DNA of 64,000 bases from Arenibacter troitsensis (GCF_900177645.1 NZ_FXAO01000001.1:124001-188000); one strand, 5' to 3'. Shown: positions 34,695 through 44,651, counted from the first letter of the stretch. Notes: a model not told the origin generated them from the sequence alone. Numbers and translations are program-made.

Positions 34695-37538
34695 ATGGAC
34701 ATAAATTCTTGGGACTGGATATTTCAGTTGTTGGGGCGCTTGCACCCTTTGGTGGTTCATTTTCCCATAGGCTTGTTGGTAGTTGCTTTGTTCTTGGAGT
34801 TTTTGACCTTGGGCGGTAAAAGACGAGGCCTTAGGGAGGGAATTAATTGGATGGTCTTTTTGGGAGCTGCTTTTGCTGTGCTGGCCGCAGTCTTGGGTTG
34901 GTTACTTCGTACCCATGACGATTATGAAGGTGATTTGGTTATGTTTCATCAGAATGTGGGTATAGCCACAGCTGTTTTGGCCATTGTAACCGGGTTTTTG
35001 TTGCGCAATACTCTGAAAGGAAAACTTGCCACTTATTTGTATTATCGATTTGGACTATTTGCAACAGTATTGGTTTTGGTTGTGGCAGGTCATTTGGGGG
35101 CAAATTTAACCCATGGGGAAGATTATTTAACCAGCGTCCTGCCCCATAATCAAGATGTTTATGACAATGAAAGGACAAAGGTGCTATTGGCAGAATTAAA
35201 GGGTTTGGATTCTTTGTCCGAAGTGCAGCAGCAAGATTTAAATTTGGGAGTCAGGGCAATTTTGGCACATAATTGTTATCAATGCCACAGTGAAAATAAG
35301 CAGAAGGGAGATTTGGTGCTGGATAATAAACGTGGAGTGTACCAAGGCGGGAAGTCAGGTCCCATTATTGTAGAAGGCAGACCGGAGGAAAGTGAGATGT
35401 TTATTAGGGTAAGTCTCCCGCCCGATCATGATGATGTAATGCCGAAGAAAGGGAAAGTATTGAAGGATAGTGAAATAAAATTGATCGAATTATGGATTAA
35501 AAATGGGGCAAAATGGTCTGATGGGGCATTGAAGATTTTTCCAGAGGCCGAGTTGGCCCTCTCTCAGCCTGAATTGCCCAAGAGTAGTTTGGAGAAACAT
35601 CCCATAGACAAAATAATGGATTCCTATTTTAAGGTAAAAAAGATAAAATGGCCAGAGGTAGTGGACGATAGGACATTTATAAGACGTGCCTACTTGGATA
35701 TTCTTGGCCTACTGCCGGAACCGTTGAAAATAGATGAATTTGTGGGCAATGGAGATAAGGGGAAGAGGGCTAATCTCATAGATGAATTGTTGGCCGATAA
35801 ACACAATTATACCCAACATTGGTTGAGTTTTTGGAACGATATACTCAGGAACGATTACAGTGGTCCAGGATTTATTACGGGTGGACGCAAGCAGATTACA
35901 GATTGGTTGTATAAGTCGCTTATGCTAAATAAGCCTTATGATGTTATGGTCAAGGAACTGATAAATCCAACCGAGGCATCGGAAGGATTTATTAAAGGCA
36001 TCAAATGGAGGGGCTTGGTCAATGCCAGTCAACGTACAGAAATGCAGGCTGCCCAAAATATTGGCCAGTCATTGATGGGGGTAAATGTAAAATGTGCCTC
36101 CTGTCACAACAGTTTTGTTAGCAATCTTACGTTGGAACAATCCTATGGGTTTGCCTCGATTTTTGCAGATTCCATAATGGAGCTGAATAGATGCGATATG
36201 CCCATTGGGAAAATGGCCGAGGTAAATTTTCTATATCCTGAATTGGGCTCGGTAGAAGCGGAGAGTGTAAAGGAAAGGTTGCAATTGCTTTCAGAGGTTA
36301 TGGTAAAACCAGAGAACGGAAGACTGTACCGAACCATTACCAATAGGTTTTGGAAACGTTTTATGGGAAGGGGAATCGTGGAGCCGGTAGATGAAATGGA
36401 CAATGAACCTTGGAATGCCGATCTGTTGGATTGGTTGGCTGCCGATTTTGTAAATTCTGGGTATGATATAAAAGGCCTCATGAAAATGATCATGACCTCA
36501 AAGTCTTATCAACTGGAAACGACCAGAATGGAAAATCAGGAAGATTTGCAAAAGGGATATGTTTTTGAGGGACCTATACTTAGAAGACTAAGTGCAGAGC
36601 AGTTTTCCGATGCCATTAGCCAAGTAGTGGCCCCCATGTTTTATGCGGCCGCTTATGACCCCAATAATGAAGGTCTGCCGTTTAATAGAATCTGGCACAG
36701 GGAAATTAAATTTGACCGCGATGTATTACCCGAACCGGGGAAACGGTATTTTAGGAAGAGTTTCAATTTGGATGGAAATAAAATACTGGCGGCAACAGCA
36801 TTAATTTCCGTGGATCATTCCTACACACTATATCTAAATGGCAAAAAAATCTCCGAAGGTTCGGATTGGAGAAAAGTAGACCGACTGGAGGTAACCGACG
36901 AGCTAGTGAAAGGCGAAAATATAGTGGCCATTGAAGGCAATAACGAGGGTACCATTGCCAATCCTGCAGGAATCCTTTTCGCCATGAAAATTCAATATGT
37001 GGATGGGACGGAATTGTTGGTCACTTCCAATGATAAATGGAAAAGTACGGATCAACAACCAGAGAAGGGGTGGGTAATCGCCAAATTTGATGATGGCAGC
37101 TGGCCAGGGGTACGTAATTATGGTTCGAGTAACTGGGACAAATTGGTGAATTTTACCTTTGATACTCCTGAAAGGGAATTTGCTAGGGCCAGCCTTGTAA
37201 AACAACATCCTTTTATGAAGGTTATGGGTAGGCCAACTAGGGAAAATGTGGCTACCACAAGGGACGAACAGGCAACTTTGTTGCAGGCGCTGGAACTGAC
37301 CAACGGGGAGTATTTTAATGGTGTGCTTAAGGAAGGGGCGGTGGAATGGATAAAGAAGTACGGGAATCGCAATGAGGAAATAGTACTTAATTTATATCAA
37401 AAGACCTTGGGCAGAAACCCTACCGATAAGGAAAGGGGAATAATGTTGAGCGCCTTGCAAACGGATGGGAAAGAAGAGGCTTTGCAGGACCTTTTTTGGT
37501 CCATATTCATTTCGCCCGAATTTCAATTTATATACTAA
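34695..37538 (+). CDS. Membrane-anchored cytochrome c / DUF1549 / DUF1553 protein (planctomycete-type PSCyt-PSD)
   Basis: A 947-residue protein. About 10-150 hold four helices of DUF2231 type (LHPLVVHFPIGLLVVALFLE). A cytochrome-c-like PSCyt1 domain carries haem motif CYQCH (Cys194, Cys197, His198). DUF1549 (about 300-500) holds a second CxxCH, CASCH at 467-471. DUF1553 follows to the end and is split by a jelly-roll, carbohydrate-binding-like insert (about 680-800; ISVDHSYTLYLNGKKISEG). Function is unknown in detail; such proteins are typical of Planctomycetes and marine Bacteroidota glycan degraders. The DUF1501 gene starts seven bases after it, indicating one operon. Haem attachment implies the catalytic part is periplasmic. 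Confidence 0.87.
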   Translation: MDINSWDWIFQLLGRLHPLVVHFPIGLLVVALFLEFLTLGGKRRGLREGINWMVFLGAAFAVLAAVLGWLLRTHDDYEGDLVMFHQNVGIATAVLAIVTGFLLRNTLKGKLATYLYYRFGLFATVLVLVVAGHLGANLTHGEDYLTSVLPHNQDVYDNERTKVLLAELKGLDSLSEVQQQDLNLGVRAILAHNCYQCHSENKQKGDLVLDNKRGVYQGGKSGPIIVEGRPEESEMFIRVSLPPDHDDVMPKKGKVLKDSEIKLIELWIKNGAKWSDGALKIFPEAELALSQPELPKSSLEKHPIDKIMDSYFKVKKIKWPEVVDDRTFIRRAYLDILGLLPEPLKIDEFVGNGDKGKRANLIDELLADKHNYTQHWLSFWNDILRNDYSGPGFITGGRKQITDWLYKSLMLNKPYDVMVKELINPTEASEGFIKGIKWRGLVNASQRTEMQAAQNIGQSLMGVNVKCASCHNSFVSNLTLEQSYGFASIFADSIMELNRCDMPIGKMAEVNFLYPELGSVEAESVKERLQLLSEVMVKPENGRLYRTITNRFWKRFMGRGIVEPVDEMDNEPWNADLLDWLAADFVNSGYDIKGLMKMIMTSKSYQLETTRMENQEDLQKGYVFEGPILRRLSAEQFSDAISQVVAPMFYAAAYDPNNEGLPFNRIWHREIKFDRDVLPEPGKRYFRKSFNLDGNKILAATALISVDHSYTLYLNGKKISEGSDWRKVDRLEVTDELVKGENIVAIEGNNEGTIANPAGILFAMKIQYVDGTELLVTSNDKWKSTDQQPEKGWVIAKFDDGSWPGVRNYGSSNWDKLVNFTFDTPEREFARASLVKQHPFMKVMGRPTRENVATTRDEQATLLQALELTNGEYFNGVLKEGAVEWIKKYGNRNEEIVLNLYQKTLGRNPTDKERGIMLSALQTDGKEEALQDLFWSIFISPEFQFIY

Positions 37539-37544
37539 GTAACA

Positions 37545-38996
37545 ATGGAAAAGGATCTACATATCAATGCACGCAGGGATTTTATGAAAAAGATGGCAGC
37601 GGCCAGTTTGTCTGCAGCCTCGACAAGTATTCCCATTGCCAGTTTTTTAAATTCCTGTAAATCTGCACCGGCAATAACCTCCAAAGCGGATACTGTTATA
37701 TTACTTTGGATGGCTGGGGGAATGGCGCATACGGAAACATTTGATCCAAAGGCATTCGTGCCATATTCCAAGGGGGTGGAAAGCAAAAGGGTTTTAAGCA
37801 CCTTTCCCAAGATACCCACAATTGTAGATGGCCTCCATTTTTCGCAGGGATTGGAATCTATTGGAAATGTAATGGATAAAGGGGCCATAATCCGTTCCTA
37901 TAAATCCGCCGATCTTGGTCATATCCTACACACGCGGCATCAGTATCATTGGCATACCTGTTACGAGCCCCCACAATCTGTTCAGGCTCCACATTTAGGT
38001 GCGTGGATTGCCAAAGAGTTGGGCCCTGTAAATCCTGTTATTCCCCCATTTATTGCCATGGGCCAACGTTTTACGGTGGGCGAGGCCGAGGAGTTGAAAG
38101 CATTTCATTCCGCCGGATTTTTAGGGAGTGAATATGGTCCGTTTCTAATACCGGACCCTTCTACTGGTTTGGATAGTGTAAGGCCGCCACAAGGGATGTC
38201 GCTGAAAAGATTTGAAGCGCGTTATAAACTTTATAAGGAGTTGGCCAATAAGAGCAAGATTATGGAAGGGGGTAGTGATTACCAAAGGGAATCCTTGATG
38301 CGCTCTATGGAGCAATCCTATCGGTTATTAAATTCTCCCGAAGCCAAGGTATTCGATTTGAGCCAAGAACCTAAAGAAGTATATGATACATATAATACGG
38401 GCAGGTTTGGCCTAGGATGTCTATTGGCAAAAAGATTGGCTATGAACGGGGGTAGGTTTATAAGTGTTTCTACCGAATATGAACCTTTCCTTGGCTGGGA
38501 TACCCATGAAAATGGCCATACCCGCGCCGCGAAAATGAAAGAGCTAATAGATAGGCCTATTGCCCAACTTATTAAAGATCTGGACGAGTCCGGGCATTTG
38601 GATAGAACGTTGATTATACTGGCCAGTGAATTTAGTAGGGATGCCATAATGGAAGGTCGCCCCGGAGTACCGGTACAGGACCAGGTTGATCAACCTGATA
38701 TTATAGAGGATGAAAAATTCTATGGTATGCATAGACATTTTACGGATGGTAGCTCCATTCTCATGTGGGGCGGAGGTATTAAAAAAGGTTTGGTATACGG
38801 TAAGACAGCCGATGAGAGACCATGTTCTTCCATTGAGAACCCGGTAGTGATAGACCAGGTGCATCAATCCATTTATCACGCCTTGGGTATGGATCCTGAA
38901 ACCCATTATACTATAGAGGGGAGGCCCTTTTACACCACACCTGACGGACAGGGGAAACCTATTTTGGACTTGTTCGGGGAGCCAATGGTAAGCTAG
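37545..38996 (+). CDS. DUF1501 protein with Tat signal
   Basis: A 483-residue sulfatase/alkaline-phosphatase-fold protein. The N-terminus has the twin-arginine motif ARRDFMKKMAAASLSA (Arg10, Arg11), so it is exported folded, possibly with a bound metal. DUF1501 marks include LLWMAGGMAHTETFDPKAF and ILASEFSRDAIMEGRPG. It lies seven bases after the DUF1549/1553 gene, the standard pairing for these families. No enzymatic function is established for the pair, so none is claimed. Confidence 0.88.
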   Translation: MEKDLHINARRDFMKKMAAASLSAASTSIPIASFLNSCKSAPAITSKADTVILLWMAGGMAHTETFDPKAFVPYSKGVESKRVLSTFPKIPTIVDGLHFSQGLESIGNVMDKGAIIRSYKSADLGHILHTRHQYHWHTCYEPPQSVQAPHLGAWIAKELGPVNPVIPPFIAMGQRFTVGEAEELKAFHSAGFLGSEYGPFLIPDPSTGLDSVRPPQGMSLKRFEARYKLYKELANKSKIMEGGSDYQRESLMRSMEQSYRLLNSPEAKVFDLSQEPKEVYDTYNTGRFGLGCLLAKRLAMNGGRFISVSTEYEPFLGWDTHENGHTRAAKMKELIDRPIAQLIKDLDESGHLDRTLIILASEFSRDAIMEGRPGVPVQDQVDQPDIIEDEKFYGMHRHFTDGSSILMWGGGIKKGLVYGKTADERPCSSIENPVVIDQVHQSIYHALGMDPETHYTIEGRPFYTTPDGQGKPILDLFGEPMVS

Positions 38997-39124
38997 ATAG
39001 AAATTGATTGAATTTTTAATGAAAATTAAAGTATCAAACCATAGGGAAATAAAATAACTGGTCTTGCCCAATTAGTGGATATAATGAGATTGGGCAAGGA
39101 CGTTGGAGCAATTTTTTTGTCTTA

Positions 39125-39250
39125 TTAAAAGAATCCAAAAGCTGCTAAAATCAAACAGACGACCACTGCCAATAATATAGCTACCAATACTACAACCATA
39201 AGGCTAAGGAATCCATTGAGCACCCTTGTGCCAAAAGTAACATCTTCCAT
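39125..39250 (-). CDS. Small single-helix membrane protein, 41 residues
   Basis: ATG at 39250 starts MEDVTFGTRVLNGFLSLMVV and continues through a long hydrophobic stretch (VLVAILLAVVVCLILAAFGFF) to TAA at 39125. The helix is about 25 residues and ends at the C-terminus. Too short for ordinary gene calling; length and composition favour a real membrane microprotein. No family recognised. Confidence 0.45.
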   Translation of the reverse strand: MEDVTFGTRVLNGFLSLMVVVLVAILLAVVVCLILAAFGFF

Positions 39251-39402
39251 GATATTTAGATTTTAAAACAATTTAATGAATTATCCTCAAATTATCATGT
39301 GTTTTGGAGCCAAATCCGTTAAATGACCATCAATTCGTATACTAATCCGTTGTACTGTTGATATTTTCGATAAAATGCTGAAAATCAACTAGTGGTATTT
39401 TC

Positions 39403-40719
39403 TTACTTACTCAATTTTTTACTAAGTTCTTCCAGTGTAATTCCTTTGGTCTCCGGCATCATGAAAATTACAAAGAGCAATTGAAGCACCATCATAAAAG
39501 CGAAGAATCCAAATACGGGCCCTGGACCTACCCAGGCAAAAAGTGCAGGGATGGAGGAGGGAATAAGCCAGGCCAATACCCAATGTACGGAACTGCCAAA
39601 GGCCTGACCGGAACCTCTTAGATGGTTTGGAAATACCTCGGAGATAAATACCCAAATTACAGCTCCTTGGCCAATAGCATGGGAGGCTATAAACAAGAAG
39701 AGGAAGATGGGGACTGCCATCCCTTCCCAGTTAAGTATGAATGCAGCGGCTACAAGAGACAAAGAAATGATATAGCCAATGGAGCCAAAATACATTAATT
39801 GCTTACGCCCCAGTCGGTCTATCAGAAATATGCCCAAAAAGGTGAATATTAAGTTGGTGATGCCAATTCCTATGCTGCTGAGCAGCGCTGTGCTTTCACC
39901 CAATCCGGCTGCTTCAAATATTCGGGGGGCGTAATATAGAAAGGCGTTTATGCCTGAAAATTGATTGAAAAAGGCAATGAGAAATGCGAGGGTCAATGGA
40001 AAGCGATATTTTTTCATGAAGATATTCTCTGAGGCCGCCCCAACTTCTTCTCCATAGGCTATTTCTGCCTCCAATTCTTCCAAGGATAGGTCCGGATTTA
40101 TGGAGTTGAGTATTTTTTTGGCTTCCTCGGCCCTGTTTTTGGTCAATAGCCATCTTGGACTTTTTGGTACCGTTAGAACAAATAAGGTATATATTATTGC
40201 GGGGAAAGCTTCAACGCCAACCATCCATCGCCAATCGTTTTCCCCAATGTTGCTTAGTGCGTAATTAGACATGAATGCCACCATGATACCAAAAACAAGC
40301 ATAAACTGGTAAAGGCCAACCAATCTTCCGCGGTCTTTTGCCGGGGCAATTTCGGAAATATAGGAAGGGGCCGCTACTGTGGAGGCGCCAACTCCCAAAC
40401 CGCCAATAAACCGGAATATTCCAAAGGTAACCGGGTCATTGGCAAAGGCAGATCCTATTGCCGAGACAGAATATAGTACCCCAATCCAAATTAGGGTGTT
40501 CTTTCTGCCAATTTTGTTGGTGGGTATACCACCTAATATAGCTCCAATTACGGTGCCGAACAAAGCCATGCCAATCACAACTGTTCCGTGAAAAGCTTCG
40601 GAGGAATTCCATAAAAGTTGCAATTTTTTTTCGGCACCTGAAATAACTACGGTATCGAAGCCAAATAAAAAACCTGCCAAGGCGGCAATAAGGGAAATGC
40701 GTAGAATTTTGGGATTCAT
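39403..40719 (-). CDS. Second MFS sugar porter
   Basis: A 438-residue paralogue of the 4020-5381 porter, with the same signatures (GFDTVVISGAEKKLQ, PKSPRWLL, DRLGRKQLMY, PETKGITLEE) and nearly superimposable helices. The ATG at 40719 (MNPKILRISLIAALAG) is used; the frame continues upstream only to a TTG. It lies outside the fructan locus, downstream and convergent with the DUF1501 gene, so its sugar may differ. It is a strong candidate for a recent duplication. Confidence 0.9.
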   Translation of the reverse strand: MNPKILRISLIAALAGFLFGFDTVVISGAEKKLQLLWNSSEAFHGTVVIGMALFGTVIGAILGGIPTNKIGRKNTLIWIGVLYSVSAIGSAFANDPVTFGIFRFIGGLGVGASTVAAPSYISEIAPAKDRGRLVGLYQFMLVFGIMVAFMSNYALSNIGENDWRWMVGVEAFPAIIYTLFVLTVPKSPRWLLTKNRAEEAKKILNSINPDLSLEELEAEIAYGEEVGAASENIFMKKYRFPLTLAFLIAFFNQFSGINAFLYYAPRIFEAAGLGESTALLSSIGIGITNLIFTFLGIFLIDRLGRKQLMYFGSIGYIISLSLVAAAFILNWEGMAVPIFLFLFIASHAIGQGAVIWVFISEVFPNHLRGSGQAFGSSVHWVLAWLIPSSIPALFAWVGPGPVFGFFAFMMVLQLLFVIFMMPETKGITLEELSKKLSK

Positions 40720-40779
40720 AAGTTGGTCTGTTGATTTTTGTAAAGCTAACAAAAAAAGCAGACCAAATGAATGCTATAT

Positions 40780-41037
40780 CTAAGTTAGGGCAATTTTTGG
40801 GGTAAGGGTATCCCTAGCCTTGGACTTTTGCCCATTTTTTGATTTGGAACGGATGTTATCCTTTTGGGGTATAACCTTTTCTTGTTCCGTTTTTTTAATT
40901 TCCTCCTTTTTGGGTAATGGAACGGATTTTTCAGGAGGGATGGCGTCTTTTTGTTCCCCAAGGGATTCCTTGCAAGAGATACAAAATAGGATAAAAGTGG
41001 TTAGGGCAACCAAGTATAAAATTCGGGAATTTTGCAT
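40780..41037 (-). CDS. Small Lys/Glu-rich lipoprotein
   Basis: An 85-residue protein with a lipoprotein signal ending FCISC (Cys22) and a highly charged tail (KKEEIKKTEQEKVIPQKDN). The ATG at 41037 is used; a TTG at 41058 would overlap the waaA stop. It is probably co-transcribed with waaA 17 bases upstream. No family recognised. Confidence 0.6.
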   Translation of the reverse strand: MQNSRILYLVALTTFILFCISCKESLGEQKDAIPPEKSVPLPKKEEIKKTEQEKVIPQKDNIRSKSKNGQKSKARDTLTPKIALT

Positions 41038-41054
41038 AGTCGTAACATAGGTGT

Positions 41055-42290
41055 TCAAATTAATGTACGTATATATGTCATGATTTGGATGCTTGCTCCT
41101 TTATTTTCAGTTACATAAGTGCTGTTGATGTTCCCAGTCCTTTTAAGGTATGCCTGGTCTTTTACCAGGTCGTTGACCAAGGTGAAGAATTCCTTTGGCG
41201 ATTTAACAACCAATACTCCACCTTTTTTTACCAAATCCTCAGCTTCCTTAAATCCTTTGAAGTTTGGGCCAATAACCACGGGAATCCCATATACTGCAGG
41301 TTCCAAAGTATTGTGCAATCCTGTTGCAAAACCACCCCCAACATAGGAAATGTCTGCGTAACTGTAAATTTTGGTCAGTAGGCCAATGGTGTCTACAATA
41401 AGAACTTCGTAGTTGGATAAATCCTTGTTCCCCAATTCCGAATATAGTATGGTTTTTTTAGTGAGGGAAGACTTAAGTCTGTGGATGTGCTCCGGTTTGA
41501 TGTTGTGCGGGGCAAGAACAAATTTTAAGGAGGATTCGCCTCTGTTTATATAGGGCACCAATACTTCCTCGTCGTCGGGCCAAGTACTGCCGGCCACCAA
41601 TACTTGACGGCCATTTTTAAAATCTTCCATAAAGGCTAGGCTATTGTCCCTTTCTAGAATTTCTATAACCCTGTCAAATCTGGTATCCCCACTGATATCT
41701 GTATTTTCAATGCCAATGCCGCTCAACAATGCAACGGATTTGGCATCCTGAACAAAAATGTGGGTAAAATGGCGGAGGGTCTTTCGCATGAATCCTCCAT
41801 GGCCTTTAAAGTATATCTGACTGTCCTTGAAAAGGGCGGAGATCAAAATGGTAGGAATGCTTCTCTGGGATAGTGATCTTAAATAATTGGGCCAAATTTC
41901 GTACTTGACAAAAATGACCAACTTGGGATTGACAAGGTCCAGAAATTTTTTAGCGTTTTTTTTGGTGTCCATGGGAAGGTAGGTGACCAAATCGGAGGCA
42001 GAAGTATTTTTTTTGACCTCATAGCCCGAAGGGGAAAAAAAGGTCACCAATATTCGATGCTCGGGATAACTTTTTTTTAATTGCTCTATAATTGGAAGGC
42101 CTTGTTCAAATTCGCCCAAGGAGGCCGTGTGCACCCAGATTATTGAATCTCCGGGTGAAATATTTTGCTGTAAATAGGGCATTGCCGCCTTTCGTCCCTC
42201 AACGAAAAGTTTAATTTTTGGATGGAACAAGGCAATCAATTTCAGTAAAAGAGCGGATAATTGTACCGCAAAATTATATATGGCAAACAC
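41055..42290 (-). CDS. waaA: 3-deoxy-D-manno-octulosonic acid (Kdo) transferase
   Basis: A 411-residue inner-membrane glycosyltransferase that adds Kdo to lipid IVA in LPS synthesis (GT30). Family features are the N-terminal anchor, FVEGRK, WVHTASLGEFEQGLP, VLVTFFSPSGYE and GGGFATGLHNTLEPAVYG. The GTG at 42290 (MFAIYNFAVQLSALLLKL) is chosen because it puts the anchor at the N-terminus as in homologues. The frame can be extended to a TTG at 42347, which would overlap the divergent promoter region of the aminotransferase gene. Confidence 0.9.
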   Translation of the reverse strand: MFAIYNFAVQLSALLLKLIALFHPKIKLFVEGRKAAMPYLQQNISPGDSIIWVHTASLGEFEQGLPIIEQLKKSYPEHRILVTFFSPSGYEVKKNTSASDLVTYLPMDTKKNAKKFLDLVNPKLVIFVKYEIWPNYLRSLSQRSIPTILISALFKDSQIYFKGHGGFMRKTLRHFTHIFVQDAKSVALLSGIGIENTDISGDTRFDRVIEILERDNSLAFMEDFKNGRQVLVAGSTWPDDEEVLVPYINRGESSLKFVLAPHNIKPEHIHRLKSSLTKKTILYSELGNKDLSNYEVLIVDTIGLLTKIYSYADISYVGGGFATGLHNTLEPAVYGIPVVIGPNFKGFKEAEDLVKKGGVLVVKSPKEFFTLVNDLVKDQAYLKRTGNINSTYVTENKGASIQIMTYIRTLI

Positions 42291-42351
42291 AGAATCTTCG
42301 TTTGGGGCTAAAATACGTTTCTTTATATAAATTCCATTGGCTGCCAATCCT

Positions 42352-42359
42352 TATTTTTG
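42352..42359 (+). promoter_or_regulatory. Candidate -7 element for the aminotransferase gene
   Basis: TATTTTTG fits TAnnTTTG, 46 bases before the ATG at 42406, in the divergent region between waaA and the DegT gene. Confidence 0.4.
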
Positions 42360-42405
42360 TAATATTGTTCGCGCCAAACCAAGTTTGGAACCTAAGTTTT
42401 ATGCA

Positions 42406-43560
42406 ATGAAGAAAATTCAAATGGTAGACCTAAAGGGTCAATATGAAGTCATAAAGGATGAAGTAAATGCCTCCATTTCCAATGTTTTGGAAACGTCCGC
42501 ATTTATTAATGGCCCCGAGGTACATGCCTTTCAAAAGGAATTGGAGGATTATTTGATGGTGAAGCACGTTATTCCTTGTGCCAATGGAACCGATGCCCTT
42601 CAAATAGCGATGATGGGCTTGGGCTTAAAACCTGGTGACGAGGTAATAACGGCCGATTTTACCTTTGCTGCTACTGTAGAGGTAATTGCACTGCTACAAC
42701 TTACTCCGGTCTTGGTAGATGTGGAACCAGATAGTTTTAATATAGATCCAGTGGCCTTGGAAAAAGCCATTACTCCTAAAACCAAGGCTATAGTGCCTGT
42801 ACATCTTTTTGGCCAATGTGCCAATATGGATGCGGTTTTGGATATTGCGGAAAAGCATAAGTTATTTGTTATTGAGGATAATGCACAGGCCATTGGTGCC
42901 GATTATACTTTTAAAAATGGTAAAAAGCTGAAAGCCGGTGCCATGGGGCACGTGGCGGCAACTTCATTTTTTCCTTCCAAGAATTTAGGTTGTTATGGTG
43001 ATGGCGGGGCTATTTTTACCAACGATGATGAATTGGCACATACCTTAAGGGGAATTGTGAACCACGGGATGTATGAGCGTTACCATCATGATGTAGTAGG
43101 GGTTAACTCCAGATTGGATTCAATTCAGGCCGCAGTTTTGCGTTCCAAATTGTCCCGACTGGATGGTTATAATGCCAGTAGAAGGGCAGCGGCAAGAAAG
43201 TATTCCAAGGCTTTTGAGGGAAACAAAAATATCCTTGTTCCCCAAATGGCCAATTCCTGTAAGGAGATATGTGAAACCTGCGATTGTCATGTGTTCCATC
43301 AGTATACTTTGAGGATTTTAAATGGCCAACGTGATGAGTTGGTAAAACATTTGGCGGAAAAACAAATTCCATGTGGGGTGTATTACCCTATTCCTTTGCA
43401 CAGGCAGAAGGCCTATTTGGATGAGCGTTATGATGAGAAGGATTTTTCGGTAACCAATCAATTGGTCAAGGAGGTAATTTCATTGCCAATGCACACCGAG
43501 CTGGACGACGAGCAAATAGATTTTATCACCGGAACCATTAACAAGTTTATTGGGGGGTAA
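42406..43560 (+). CDS. DegT/DnrJ/EryC1/StrS-family sugar aminotransferase
   Basis: A 384-residue PLP enzyme that aminates a nucleotide-linked keto sugar for surface polysaccharide. Motifs are CANGTDALQIAMMGLGLKPG, DNAQAIGADY, and the Schiff-base lysine in FFPSKNLGCYGDGG (Lys192). The ATG at 42406 (MKKIQMVDLKGQY) starts right at the family N-terminus; the frame extends 23 residues upstream without homology. Neighbours waaA and galE support a polysaccharide role. The exact sugar is unknown. Confidence 0.9.
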   Translation: MKKIQMVDLKGQYEVIKDEVNASISNVLETSAFINGPEVHAFQKELEDYLMVKHVIPCANGTDALQIAMMGLGLKPGDEVITADFTFAATVEVIALLQLTPVLVDVEPDSFNIDPVALEKAITPKTKAIVPVHLFGQCANMDAVLDIAEKHKLFVIEDNAQAIGADYTFKNGKKLKAGAMGHVAATSFFPSKNLGCYGDGGAIFTNDDELAHTLRGIVNHGMYERYHHDVVGVNSRLDSIQAAVLRSKLSRLDGYNASRRAAARKYSKAFEGNKNILVPQMANSCKEICETCDCHVFHQYTLRILNGQRDELVKHLAEKQIPCGVYYPIPLHRQKAYLDERYDEKDFSVTNQLVKEVISLPMHTELDDEQIDFITGTINKFIGG

Positions 43561-43634
43561 TAGTGGATCGTTTGGGTTTTGCCAAGTTCAATTTACCAAA
43601 GATGAAAACCAAAATTTTAATTAAACTTTAATAA

Positions 43635-44651
43635 ATGAAAATACTCGTAACGGGAGGTTTGGGGTTTATAGGTTCCCATACCACGGTAGAATTACAGAAT
43701 AAGGGCTATGAAGTAATTATTATTGACGATCTGTCCAATTCAACCGAAAAGGTCTTGGATGGTATTGTGGCCATTACGGGGAAACGACCAATTTTCGAGA
43801 AAATGGACCTTAAAGATAGGTCGAAAGTAGAGGATTTTTTTAAAAGACATCAGGACGTTGTAGGGGTGATTCATTTTGCCGCATCCAAGGCGGTTGGTGA
43901 AAGCGTGGAAAAACCCTTGTTGTATTATGAGAACAATATAGGTACCTTGGTTTACCTGCTCAAGGAACTATCCAAAAAGAACAAATCCAGTTTCATCTTT
44001 AGTTCGTCATGTACCGTATACGGTCAGGCCGATAAAATGCCCATTACCGAAAGTGCGCCGGTAAAAACGGCAGAATCACCATATGGTAATACCAAGCAAA
44101 TGGGAGAGGAAATAATTCGTGATACCTGTATGGTGACACCTGGGATAAATGCCATTGCGCTTAGGTACTTCAATCCTATGGGGGCCCATCCTAGTGCCGA
44201 AATAGGGGAATTGCCAATAGGTGTTCCGCAAAATTTGGTGCCATTCATTACCCAAACGGGCATGGGTATCAGGGAGCAGCTTTCCGTTTTTGGTGGCGAT
44301 TACCCCACAGAGGATGGAACCTGCATTAGGGATTATATACATGTAGTTGATCTGGCCAAGGCCCACGTAGTGGCATTGGAAAGATTGCTAAACGGCAAGA
44401 ACCAGGATAATTATGAGGTGTTCAATGTAGGGACAGGGAAAGGTAGTTCGGTATTGGAGGTTATTAAAAGCTTCGAAAAGGTGTCCGGTAAAAAATTGAA
44501 CTATAAAATTGTAGACAGAAGGCCTGGCGATATTACTTCTGCCTATGCGGATACCACCAAGGCAAACAAGGTATTGGGTTGGAAGGCGGAATCTACACTG
44601 GATGAAGCCATGAAATCTGCCTGGCTTTGGGAGGAAAAAATCAGAAAATAA
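43635..44651 (+). CDS. galE: UDP-glucose 4-epimerase
   Basis: A 338-residue extended SDR, the usual GalE length. NAD motif TGGLGFIGSH is at 6-15, the catalytic triad includes Ser in SSSCTVYG, Tyr150 and Lys154 (SPYGNTK), and RYFNPMGAHPSAEIGE and RDYIHVVDLA are GalE-specific. It interconverts UDP-glucose and UDP-galactose for galactose use and polysaccharide precursors. It lies 74 bases after the aminotransferase on the same strand. Confidence 0.95.
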   Translation: MKILVTGGLGFIGSHTTVELQNKGYEVIIIDDLSNSTEKVLDGIVAITGKRPIFEKMDLKDRSKVEDFFKRHQDVVGVIHFAASKAVGESVEKPLLYYENNIGTLVYLLKELSKKNKSSFIFSSSCTVYGQADKMPITESAPVKTAESPYGNTKQMGEEIIRDTCMVTPGINAIALRYFNPMGAHPSAEIGELPIGVPQNLVPFITQTGMGIREQLSVFGGDYPTEDGTCIRDYIHVVDLAKAHVVALERLLNGKNQDNYEVFNVGTGKGSSVLEVIKSFEKVSGKKLNYKIVDRRPGDITSAYADTTKANKVLGWKAESTLDEAMKSAWLWEEKIRK

